In this document: positions 1 through 5,976 of the stretch, piece after piece
Layout of the letters: every line of letters starts with the position of its first letter
How positions within the stretch are numbered: the first letter of the stretch is position 1
Assembly (NCBI GenBank): GCA_028717045.1
Contig: JAQUON010000081.1
Location: 1-5,999 of the forward strand
DNA from: Candidatus Omnitrophota bacterium
Lineage (GTDB): Bacteria > Omnitrophota > Gorgyraeia > Gygaellales > Profunditerraquicolaceae
Reading direction: 5' to 3'
Length of the DNA stretch: 5,999 bases
Position numbers and translations under genes: made by a program
Notes under the pieces: generated by a model
Database searches by the model: none
The model's input: only the letters and a program-made list of their open reading frames with translations
What the model was told of the DNA's origin: nothing

Positions 1-2
1 GT

Positions 3-1358
3 GGAGACGTATACACCACCACATTGATCAACAAACTTTTCTGCATCCTTGTCAATAAAATGGCATCCCTTGACCCCTTCGGCATCGGCATCGAAATGGA
101 GGCCGATAAGCCGAATTGGTTCGATGCCCTTAATGGGCTTCCCGCGCTGCTGGGGTCATCGATCAACGAGACCTTCGAGCTTAAACGGCTCCTTGCGCTC
201 ATCGAGAAATTCTTTGTCTCAAGCGGCGCAGGCTCCGTCGCACTAAGCGATGAAGTATATGAACTGCTCGCAAAACTAGATAGCCTAATCCTGGAATACT
301 TCGTTTCAACCTCTAAAAACAGGGATTTTGATTTTTGGGATAAAAGCCATGTCTTAAAAGAAAAATACCGCCATAACACAAAATTCGGCTTTAGCGGCAA
401 AGAGACAGAGGTCAACGCAGATACCTTAAAGGGGATAATCGCCCATTGCATAAAGAAGATTGATGCCGGGCTAGCAAAAGGCTATGACAAAGAACGAAAC
501 GTCTATTATTCTTATTTTATAAACGAGGTAACCGAATACCGCATATTGAACCAGAATTTCGTAACACCTACAAAATTCTCCCAAAAGAAGCTGCCCCTTT
601 TCCTGGAAGGCCAGATGCACGCATTGCGCCTGAGCGGTTCGCGTCACAACGCCCAGCTTCTTTACCGCGGAACGCAAAAAAGCGGGCTCTACGATAAGAA
701 ATTGAAGATGTATAAGGTTACCGCCCCCTTACAAGAAATGACGGAAGAAATCGGCAGATGCAGGGTGTTTACTCCCGGGTGGCTTGAGAACGAATCTGTC
801 TGGCTGCATATGGAGTATAAATACCTGCTGGAAGTTTTGAAATGCGGGCTTTACGAAGAGTTTTACAGAGACCTGCGCAATGCGCTCATTCCCTTTCAAC
901 GGCCCGGACAATACGGACGCAGCATACTCGAAAACTCTTCTTTCTTGGTGAGCAGCGTATTCCCGGACAAATCCCTGCACGGAAACGGGTTTGTGGCGCG
1001 GCTCTCGGGGTCGACCGCAGAGTTTGTGAATATGTGGCTCTTGATGAATATAGGCAAAACGCCTTTTTCCCTGGATTCAGAAAACCGATTACAGCTTACT
1101 TTCTCCCCCATCCTTGCACAATGGCTTTTTGCCAAAAATAAAACATACCGATTCAATTTCCTGGGCACCATCCCCGTAACGTACCACAATCCGAAAATGC
1201 AAGACACCTTCGGAAAAAACGGAGTCGGGCCTGTTAAGATTACATTTTGCGACGCGTCGGGTAATCCCGTCGAGATCAATTCCGGCACTATCCCCTCCCC
1301 TTACGCGCAACAGGTCAGGTCGCGCGCAATCACATCGCTTGAAATCTATCTCGGCTAA
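3..1358 (+). CDS. Cellobiose phosphorylase-like (GH94-type) protein, C-terminal part, 5' truncated by window
   Basis: The frame is open from the first complete codon at base 3 to a TAA at 1356-1358, giving about 451 residues. A TTG at 24 is an internal Leu codon, not a supported start, because the frame continues upstream into GDVYTTT. Recognisable blocks are KPNWFDALNGLPALLGSS (about 108-161), GRSILENSSFLVSS (about 915-956), LSGSTAEFVNMWLL (about 1002-1043) and a C-terminal beta-rich segment with TIPVTYHNPKMQDTFGKNG. I associate these blocks from memory with very large proteins (about 1000 residues or more) annotated as cellobiose phosphorylases (COG3459, six-hairpin glycosidase fold). Such enzymes act in the cytoplasm on beta-glucosides or oligosaccharides. 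The N-terminal half, which would carry more diagnostic residues, is missing, so substrate and exact family cannot be given. There is no terminator between this gene and the promoter downstream. It appears functionally unrelated to the surface genes that follow. Confidence 0.6.
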   Translation, partial: GDVYTTTLINKLFCILVNKMASLDPFGIGIEMEADKPNWFDALNGLPALLGSSINETFELKRLLALIEKFFVSSGAGSVALSDEVYELLAKLDSLILEYFVSTSKNRDFDFWDKSHVLKEKYRHNTKFGFSGKETEVNADTLKGIIAHCIKKIDAGLAKGYDKERNVYYSYFINEVTEYRILNQNFVTPTKFSQKKLPLFLEGQMHALRLSGSRHNAQLLYRGTQKSGLYDKKLKMYKVTAPLQEMTEEIGRCRVFTPGWLENESVWLHMEYKYLLEVLKCGLYEEFYRDLRNALIPFQRPGQYGRSILENSSFLVSSVFPDKSLHGNGFVARLSGSTAEFVNMWLLMNIGKTPFSLDSENRLQLTFSPILAQWLFAKNKTYRFNFLGTIPVTYHNPKMQDTFGKNGVGPVKITFCDASGNPVEINSGTIPSPYAQQVRSRAITSLEIYLG

Positions 1359-1367
1359 TTTTATACA

Positions 1368-1382
1368 TTGTGCATTTGTGCA
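1368..1382. repeat. Tandem TTGTGCA direct repeat upstream of the riboswitch promoter
   Basis: TTGTGCA occurs at 1368-1374 and again at 1376-1382, an 8-bp period, ending two bases before the -35 element. Short tandem sites beside a -35 are a common operator layout, and ribbon-helix-helix proteins such as MetJ bind tandem 8-bp boxes, so autoregulation by the 1609 gene product is conceivable. Single copies of the heptamer or its complement also occur at 1115-1121, 1878-1884 and 5413-5419, some in coding DNA. Only the tandem spacing is notable. Confidence 0.35.
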
Positions 1383-1384
1383 AC

Positions 1385-1413
1385 TTGAAATCTTGGCTTT
1401 AGCGTGCTATACT
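1385..1413 (+). promoter_or_regulatory. Sigma-70-type promoter with extended -10 driving the riboswitch transcript
   Basis: The -35 is TTGAAA (1385-1390) and the -10 is TATACT (1408-1413), separated by 17 bp; each matches the consensus at five of six bases. A TG one base before the -10 (1405-1406) makes it an extended -10. The predicted start, about 1419-1421, lies just upstream of the aptamer, as expected for a riboswitch leader. A second possible -10, TATAAT (1414-1419), pairs only with TTGGCT (1393-1398) at a short 15-bp spacing and is the weaker option. Confidence 0.7.
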
Positions 1414-1430
1414 TATAATGACAATTTGGT

Positions 1431-1516
1431 AACCTACTGAAAAGGCAAACTAGCAGTAATGCTGGGGCGCAAAGCTGCAGTCCCGAAAAACGGGAGGCTG
1501 AGCTGCCAAAGGGGTT
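1431..1516 (+). promoter_or_regulatory. Cyclic di-GMP class I riboswitch (GEMM-I aptamer)
   Basis: The GEMM-I signature is clear: GGCAAAC (1444-1450) and GGGGCGCAAAGC (1464-1475). The first hairpin, CTAGCA/TGCTGG (1450-1455 with 1460-1465), is capped by a GTAA tetraloop of the GNRA class that docks in this family. The second arm forms from GCT (1474-1476) with AGC (1501-1503), CAG (1478-1480) with CTG (1498-1500), a GG bulge, then TCCCG/CGGGA (1481-1485 with 1491-1495). By alignment from memory to the Vibrio Vc2 aptamer, the ligand contacts G20, A47 and C92 correspond to G1445, A1472 and C1506. G at the first position favours c-di-GMP; A there is associated with cyclic AMP-GMP binding. The core closes by G1444-C1507. 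An outer P1 helix AACC (1431-1434) with GGTT (1513-1516) is plausible but less certain. It controls the genes beginning at 1609. Confidence 0.9.
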
Positions 1517-1533
1517 AAAAGAAACAAAACCCC
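1511..1533 (+). promoter_or_regulatory. Candidate switching hairpin of the riboswitch expression platform
   Basis: GGGGTT (1511-1516) can pair with AACCCC (1528-1533) across an 11-base A-rich loop. The left arm overlaps the probable outer P1 strand of the aptamer. The right arm belongs to AAAACCC (1526-1532), which can instead pair with GGGTTTT (1552-1558), the downstream arm and T tract of the first terminator. These exclusive pairings suggest that ligand binding holds GGGGTT in P1, frees AAAACCC to disrupt the terminator, and so turns expression on. This is inferred from complementarity only. Confidence 0.5.
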
Positions 1534-1536
1534 AGA

Positions 1537-1560
1537 CCCTAAGATGCCTTAGGGTTTTTT
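1537..1560 (+). terminator. Intrinsic terminator 1 of the riboswitch leader
   Basis: CCCTAAG (1537-1543) pairs perfectly with CTTAGGG (1548-1554) across a four-base loop, followed by six Ts (1555-1560). It lies 30 bases after the aptamer core, the normal position for a transcriptional riboswitch expression platform. Confidence 0.85.
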
Positions 1561-1567
1561 AATGAGA

Positions 1568-1594
1568 CCCCCGCAAAGTTTGCGGGGGTTTTTT
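1568..1594 (+). terminator. Intrinsic terminator 2, immediately before the ribosome binding site
   Basis: CCCCCGCA (1568-1575) pairs with TGCGGGGG (1581-1588), extendable by two A-T pairs, followed by six Ts (1589-1594). It is stronger than terminator 1 and sits only 14 bases before the ATG at 1609. Transcripts for the downstream genes must pass both terminators. AAAACCCC (1526-1533) is also complementary to GGGGTTTT (1585-1592), but displacing so GC-rich a stem would be difficult. Confidence 0.88.
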
Positions 1595-1608
1595 GTTAAA
1601 GGAAAAAA

Positions 1609-1848
1609 ATGAAAGCGCAAAGAGTAGTGACATTCCTAGACCGGGCTGAAGTAGATTTTCTCGATAAAGTGGGGAAAGACGCGCTCTTTACAAGCGGTAT
1701 GAAAATCTCCAGGACGAAGATAATTTCATGGACGATAGATTTCGTAAAAAAACTCGGTATCAACGGGAAGAACATTAAATCGGAAAGCGACTTTGAGCAC
1801 AGGATACTAGAAACGCTGGGGCATGGGGGGTCAGACCCGCTACCTTAA
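1609..1848 (+). CDS. Small ribbon-helix-helix-like protein (79 aa), riboswitch-controlled
   Basis: The start is ATG with AAAGGA (1598-1603) five bases upstream. The protein fits a ribbon-helix-helix pattern: a basic N-terminus and beta strand QRVVTFL (residues 4-10), helix RAEVDFLDKVGKDAL, then the turn and second helix SGMKISRTKIISWTIDFVKKLG, where SRTKI occupies the place of the typical SRSELI of CopG/Arc-type repressors. Residues 51-79 are a polar tail. It is likely a cytoplasmic DNA-binding regulator, but no exact family was recognised and it could be a structural relative without a DNA role. It is the first gene after the c-di-GMP riboswitch and two terminators, so its expression probably depends on read-through. 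The secreted-protein gene follows after 48 bp in the same direction and is probably co-transcribed. The final residues GGSDPLP are encoded across a GGGTC/GACCC palindrome. Confidence 0.7.
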   Translation: MKAQRVVTFLDRAEVDFLDKVGKDALFTSGMKISRTKIISWTIDFVKKLGINGKNIKSESDFEHRILETLGHGGSDPLP

Positions 1849-1858
1849 TGCAATGGAG

Positions 1859-1878
1859 GCGCCTTCTATTCAAGGCGT
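1859..1878 (+). promoter_or_regulatory. Hairpin upstream of the secreted-protein ribosome binding site
   Basis: CGCCTT (1860-1865) pairs with AAGGCG (1872-1877) across a six-base loop, with a possible G-T pair outside. It fills most of the 48-bp gap between the two plus-strand genes and ends six bases before the AGGAGG at 1884-1889. There is no T tract, so it is not a terminator. It may stabilise the mRNA or insulate the ribosome binding site. Confidence 0.35.
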
Positions 1879-1896
1879 GCACAAGGAGGGTTTGCC

Positions 1897-2199
1897 ATGA
1901 AAAACAAAAAAGTAATCGTACTGTGCGTATGCAGCCTGCTCTTCATAACCGGTATTGCGCTTGGCCAAGACAGCGCTTCAATCACGGTGACCTGCAGCAT
2001 ACCGCAGATCCCGGGAGTAAATTCCCCCCTTATCCAGGAAAAGACCCAAAACCAGCAAAACTCAGCCGCGCTACCGGCGGTTACTGAAGACAAAACAAAG
2101 AATACACAAGAATCAAGCACAACCCCGGAAACAACGCAGATGGTCCTGGCACAAAGTGCAGCATCTACCGATGTGCGGGAAACATACTACAGCAGATAA
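1897..2199 (+). CDS. Small secreted protein (100 aa) with SITVTCSIPQIPGVN segment
   Basis: The ATG is preceded by an almost perfect Shine-Dalgarno, AGGAGG (1884-1889), seven bases away. Residues 1-23 are a classic Sec signal peptide: KNKK, then a hydrophobic stretch IVLCVCSLLFITGIA, then ALG before Gln24. The mature part begins with a short beta-prone stretch SASITVTCSIPQIPGVN (26-42). A Gln/Ser/Thr-rich, low-complexity, probably disordered tail follows (about 45-90), ending RETYYSR. There is no lipobox and no second membrane segment. No domain family was recognised. The ITVTCSIP-type strand resembles the first strand of secreted beta-sandwich or coat-type proteins, but the protein is too short for a full such domain. 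It lies 48 bp after the riboswitch-controlled regulator and ends 7 bp from the convergent chaperone/usher-like operon, making it a candidate exported partner of that system. This role is inference from position. Confidence 0.75.
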   Translation: MKNKKVIVLCVCSLLFITGIALGQDSASITVTCSIPQIPGVNSPLIQEKTQNQQNSAALPAVTEDKTKNTQESSTTPETTQMVLAQSAASTDVRETYYSR

Positions 2200-2206
2200 C
2201 GCAACC

Positions 2207-5074
2207 CTATTCTTTTATTTTTTTCAGCGGGATATTATACAGGTAGGTAATATTTTCGAAAAGGCCTATGGTCTTTACCAGCGGCACTTGGGGTAAATAG
2301 TCCAGCGGCAGGCTATTGATATCCAATGCAAGCGTATGCTCACCGATAGAGATATTGGTAAAAGAATACCTCCCTTCTGCATCGGTTTTTGCGGTCTTTG
2401 AATCATCAAGCCGCAATACGACATTCTTAATCCCCTTATCCATACTTGTGTACGTGCCGTCTCCGTCAACGTCAAAATACACTATTCCTGAAATCTCTGA
2501 ACGCGATACAAGGCCAAAATAAAGGCTTGTTGTCCTGCCCTGGCTTATACCGGCTGCCTGCGTCTGAGGAGTCGTTAACACGTATCCTACCGGTATGGTG
2601 TTTGCGTCCATGACCACAAACGCCTTCTGGCCCTTAATAGTGCTGAATTTAAAATAACCGAACATGTCAGAAACTGCTGAAATATCCTTGCCCAGCCAGA
2701 GCCTGACGCCTTCGACAGGGGCCTCATCCCTTTGCCTTAGGCCGTCTGAATTCAGATCCTTGAATACATACCCGTCGATAGAGCCAACTGCCTCCCACCG
2801 CTTGCCCGTATCCCAGGTATAACGCATGCCCGCGTTGAAATCAACCTCCAGGCGCTTAACTACCGAAGGCTTTTCCGCCCATACGTTCCTTACCCTCGCA
2901 GAACAATACGCCTCTTTATCCGGTGTAGGCCTGTAAGACAGTTCGGTATACCCTTCTATGTAATCCTGGCCGGAAAGAAAACTTAGATTTGAGGAGGCGT
3001 CCTCTTCGTCTCTATACATAAAACGCACATTTTGGTAGAAAGGGCTATCGAATACCTGGCTGGTAAAATCAAGGCCCGTATCATAGACATGGGGGCGGCT
3101 GTGTTCACCGGTATATTTGTCCTGAAGCCAATTCCATTGCTGATTAAAGAAGTAATAAAGGTTGCCGATCAGGCTGAACCGTATCCCTGAAGAAATATTG
3201 TCGTTCATATAATCAAGGCTTGAGCCGCTATAATTCTTATTATCCTGATGCCGATATGTCAGGTATGTCCCGATGTTCCTGATAAAATGAAAAGTTTTAT
3301 TAATGCCTACTTGCGGGCTTTGATAGCGCGACTGCGAAAGCTCTCCCAATTGGTTCTGTAGCGTATAGGCAAAACGCAGCGACGCACTCGGGTCTATCTC
3401 ATAGCGTGCATCAAAGTCATAATTTTGATTCCACCGGTTATCGTTGTCCAGGGCGGGAAACAGCCTGTCCTGATATACATCCAGCCTGTTTGAAATGTTC
3501 CATTTCTCGGTAGGAGAAAAACGCAAGGTAAACAACCCCCCCAATTCACCCCTGCGCCAGGTCTCACCGGTAATTGTCAAATAATCTTTATCTATATTCC
3601 TCAATTCATAGGTAAAATTGAGGTCCGGCTGGTGATACGAACCCCTGAACAGATGGGCGAATGTTTCGGTATCGTGTCCTATTTCATAACCCATTCTCCA
3701 GTCACCCAAAGCCCAGTTGGCATTTGCGTCATAGGCATAATGATTAAGGTAACCGGGCCTTTCCCTTCCGTACCCATGCACGACAGAAAACCCGAAATCA
3801 AGCGCATCGTGCGGATAATAACGTATATCGGCCCCATTTAAAAAGGAATTCTTTATCTTAGTCAAGCCCGGCGAGAGGTTCCCGAACCTGCCCCCGCCTT
3901 CCCTGCCCCAAAAGAGGTTATAGTAAAGCTTTTTATTAAACGCGCTCGACTTAGCACTTACGCCCCTTAACGAAGGGACATCGCCGGATAATGCAAGGTT
4001 TGAGAAGCCGGGAGAAAAATTAAAACCCCGTAACGAAAAATCTTTGAAATCTCCCCATGATCCTTCGCTAAGGCCAAGGGTAAAGTGCGTCAGGTCTGTG
4101 GTTTCCCTTAACGACCTCACCACGGCCGTTGAATCAATCTTGCCATACGGAGTGGCTCCGTTTACGCTCACACTATGATACCAGGAATAAGACTGCCGGT
4201 TCAATGAATCAGCCCTGCGGCCGGTCTCGTACGAATTCCAACCGAGAATGTAACGTACCTTAAACGTGTCGGCCCTTTCCGCATCAAGCCTCATTTTTTC
4301 AGCCACTGTCAGGCCGGTAGATTTTGGCAGGCTTCCGAAGAACTCAAGCGTCCATCTTCTATTGACATCCCAGATATGCACATACGTATACCCTACCTGC
4401 GTACCGGTAATCCTGAGCTGGTCGGGATTTTCCTTTTCTACGGAAAGGATGTCGGGCTGTGTTACAAGGAACCGACGTATATTCTTACCCACTACCAAAA
4501 GGTCCCTATTCTCTTCAATCTCAATGGGCTGCCGGACATCTTTGAAATTTTCATCCAGGACAATAGTCAGCGGTTGATAAGGCGCTTCTTCCTTCTTGAG
4601 GAGTTTTATATGCGTAGGTTGGGCAGGTAAGGAAACAGTGCCGGGGGGTACTGCCTCAGGTAGCCCTACCTGCAAAGGAGCTACCGGCAGCTCTTTTTTG
4701 GGCTGCGCCAAATTAATATATTCTTTGATTGTTTCTTTATACGTGCTGATTGCTTCTTTAGAGGGGACTGCCTGCTCTATACGTAAGGAAAGGGGTATCT
4801 TTTCTTCAGCCGTAGCCGCCGGCAATGTATCTTGTTCTATCAGGCGTATGTACTTTAATGCGGGCTCAAAATTCGGCTCAGAGATCAACGCTTTCCTAAA
4901 CTCATGCAGTGCCTCTTCATATCTGCCCTGACGGTAAAATTTTATCCCGATCTCACAGAGGTATTCAGAAACTTGAGTGTACGCGAGCGCGTCCTGCCCG
5001 AGTACTTGGAAGGAAAAAATAAACAACGCAACTCCGCAGGCGAATCTAAAAGGTGCCTTATGCGCGTGCTTCAT
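2207..5074 (-). CDS. Usher-like outer-membrane protein: TPR, secretin-type N-domain, beta-barrel, two SdrD-B-like domains (955 aa)
   Basis: Signal peptide: residues 1-31 (hydrophobic CGVALFIFSFQVLG, cleavage near ALA-Y). Residues 36-69 form one TPR (EIGIKFYRQGRYEEALHEFRKALISEPNF). Residues 81-165 are a Pro-rich linker. Residues 169-246 match the pilus/secretin N-terminal domain of CpaC/RcpA-type proteins (DLLVVGKNIRRFLVTQPDIL, then LRITGTQVGYTYVHIWD). About 270-757 is a long run of alternating, aromatic-rich strands typical of an outer-membrane beta-barrel. Two Ig-like SdrD-B/carboxypeptidase-regulatory-type domains follow, 765-850 and 860-950, each with an acidic loop (DLNSDG at 773, DVDGDG at 868) that may bind calcium. 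The ATG directly abuts the chaperone stop codon (TAGATG), with GGAG about 11 bases upstream, so translation is probably coupled. Size, barrel, C-terminal beta domains and partner chaperone suggest an usher-like secretion or assembly pore. I see no classical FimD/PapC signature, and a plain adhesin or capsule/polysaccharide porin remains possible. Confidence 0.85.
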   Translation of the reverse strand: MKHAHKAPFRFACGVALFIFSFQVLGQDALAYTQVSEYLCEIGIKFYRQGRYEEALHEFRKALISEPNFEPALKYIRLIEQDTLPAATAEEKIPLSLRIEQAVPSKEAISTYKETIKEYINLAQPKKELPVAPLQVGLPEAVPPGTVSLPAQPTHIKLLKKEEAPYQPLTIVLDENFKDVRQPIEIEENRDLLVVGKNIRRFLVTQPDILSVEKENPDQLRITGTQVGYTYVHIWDVNRRWTLEFFGSLPKSTGLTVAEKMRLDAERADTFKVRYILGWNSYETGRRADSLNRQSYSWYHSVSVNGATPYGKIDSTAVVRSLRETTDLTHFTLGLSEGSWGDFKDFSLRGFNFSPGFSNLALSGDVPSLRGVSAKSSAFNKKLYYNLFWGREGGGRFGNLSPGLTKIKNSFLNGADIRYYPHDALDFGFSVVHGYGRERPGYLNHYAYDANANWALGDWRMGYEIGHDTETFAHLFRGSYHQPDLNFTYELRNIDKDYLTITGETWRRGELGGLFTLRFSPTEKWNISNRLDVYQDRLFPALDNDNRWNQNYDFDARYEIDPSASLRFAYTLQNQLGELSQSRYQSPQVGINKTFHFIRNIGTYLTYRHQDNKNYSGSSLDYMNDNISSGIRFSLIGNLYYFFNQQWNWLQDKYTGEHSRPHVYDTGLDFTSQVFDSPFYQNVRFMYRDEEDASSNLSFLSGQDYIEGYTELSYRPTPDKEAYCSARVRNVWAEKPSVVKRLEVDFNAGMRYTWDTGKRWEAVGSIDGYVFKDLNSDGLRQRDEAPVEGVRLWLGKDISAVSDMFGYFKFSTIKGQKAFVVMDANTIPVGYVLTTPQTQAAGISQGRTTSLYFGLVSRSEISGIVYFDVDGDGTYTSMDKGIKNVVLRLDDSKTAKTDAEGRYSFTNISIGEHTLALDINSLPLDYLPQVPLVKTIGLFENITYLYNIPLKKIKE

Positions 5075-5920
5075 CTATTTTAGATCTCCGATGTAACTTA
5101 TCTCACCGCTGGCATCAACGGTAAGCATGGCTTCCCGGACCAGAGAATCCCTATCACCAAGCTCAAGCGTCAGCACTATGTCATATTTGCCCTGAGGAAT
5201 ATTCTCTTTCCACTCTGAATAGAACCTCCCCTTGTCGCCCGGAAGCGTAAACAAATCGTTAAATTCCCCCCTGGCATACACAATACCCTGAGCATCCATG
5301 ATATAATACGTTGCCTTTGCCGTAATATCGACATTGCCTCCGTTTAAGAAATCGGCGCTTATTCCAAACGGCGATTCAACCGCAGGCCTTCCTACGGAAA
5401 GGTTAGAGAGGGTGCACAATTTATTGATAGTCCCTTCCGGCTCGATATAGAAAAGCACTCCGATCCGGCCTACCACATTAACCACGACTCCTTCTGCCTG
5501 CTTTTGCGTGCCCATAGGGCTTTCAAGAAACATGACCGCATAATGCCCGCCTTTAGCATCTTTAGGGACAGTCACGGTAAAATTCACTGACTGCCGGCCG
5601 TACGCAGCAATGGTAAATTCCGCGGGCACGAACGTAACCCAGCTTGCGCATGATAACGCAAAGCTTCGCGCAGGCTTAAACTCCTTCGTGCCGTCAAAAG
5701 GCGGCAGGTAGTACCAGTCTTCAAGGTACGCCTTGACTTCAACCGGCGCATCGGACACATTCTCAACACTGATAGAACCTGTCTTTGTGCTGCCCGGGGC
5801 TATGGATAAGCGGACTTTAGGCTTGTCTATACGAAGCATGGCAGCCTCAGCCCGCTGGCCAGCAAACACGCAGATAATCGATATAATAATTCCTACGCAC
5901 AGGAATTTTTTCTTGCGCAT
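5075..5920 (-). CDS. PapD-like periplasmic chaperone / fimbrial-assembly-type protein (281 aa)
   Basis: The start is ATG at 5920-5918 with AAGGAG (5931-5926) five bases upstream. Residues 1-27 are a Sec signal peptide (RKKK, hydrophobic FLCVGIIISIICVFAG, then AEA-A). The mature protein looks like two Ig-type beta-sandwich domains. Domain 1 (about 28-160) has the PapD/MSP-style opening LRIDKPKVRLSIAPGSTKTG-SISVENVSDAPVEVKAYLEDW and the later block FTIAAYGRQSVNFTVTVPKDAKGGHYAVMF. Domain 2 (about 170-270) ends in KYDIVLTLELGDRDSLVREAMLTVD. It runs longer than many classical PapD-family chaperones (about 230-250). I cannot securely place the invariant PapD Arg/Lys pair, so it may belong to a divergent branch. 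It is the first gene of a two-gene operon and its stop abuts the start of the usher-like gene. It probably acts in the periplasm to hold subunits or the barrel protein. Expression may be limited by the terminator in its leader. Confidence 0.85.
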   Translation of the reverse strand: MRKKKFLCVGIIISIICVFAGQRAEAAMLRIDKPKVRLSIAPGSTKTGSISVENVSDAPVEVKAYLEDWYYLPPFDGTKEFKPARSFALSCASWVTFVPAEFTIAAYGRQSVNFTVTVPKDAKGGHYAVMFLESPMGTQKQAEGVVVNVVGRIGVLFYIEPEGTINKLCTLSNLSVGRPAVESPFGISADFLNGGNVDITAKATYYIMDAQGIVYARGEFNDLFTLPGDKGRFYSEWKENIPQGKYDIVLTLELGDRDSLVREAMLTVDASGEISYIGDLK

Positions 5921-5940
5921 ACGAGCTCCTTAGAAAATTA

Positions 5941-5976
5941 AAAATTCCCCTTCTATTTAATAACGCCGAAGGGGAA
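5941..5976 (-). terminator. Intrinsic terminator in the leader of the chaperone/usher-like operon
   Basis: Read on the minus strand, TTCCCCTTC (5976-5968) pairs with GAAGGGGAA (5953-5945) across a 14-base loop, and the stem runs into TTTTTAATTTT. Ten bases further is the chaperone ribosome binding site. It may end transcription of an unseen upstream gene, or act as an attenuator for this operon. Its position directly before the AAGGAG suits an attenuator. Confidence 0.75.

Noticed and set aside
24..26. TTG as start codon of the first gene
   Set aside because: The frame stays open to the window edge, there is no ribosome binding site upstream, and the protein family is much longer; this is an internal codon of a truncated gene.
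1359..1608. An additional small gene in the intergenic region
   Set aside because: The region is fully accounted for by promoter, riboswitch and two terminators, and no frame with a start and ribosome binding site was seen.
1848..2087. 79-codon frame starting at the TAATG overlap with the end of the regulator gene
   Set aside because: It has no good Shine-Dalgarno at the proper distance, an Arg/His/Pro-rich composition typical of a shadow frame, and it overlaps the secreted-protein gene, which has a signal peptide and an excellent ribosome binding site.
2161..2179. Bulged hairpin near the end of the secreted-protein gene as terminator for the convergent operon
   Set aside because: The stem is only three plus four pairs with a bulge, lies in coding sequence and has no T tract on the minus strand.
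4266..4931. Plus-strand frames of about 84-111 codons opposite the 955-residue gene
   Set aside because: They are antisense to a well-supported coding frame, lack ribosome binding sites and show Ser/Cys/Arg-rich shadow composition.
2207..5074. Assignment as a classical FimD/PapC usher (PF00577)
   Set aside because: I could not find the classical usher N-terminal or plug motifs; the secretin-type N-domain and TPR do not fit, so only usher-like is claimed.
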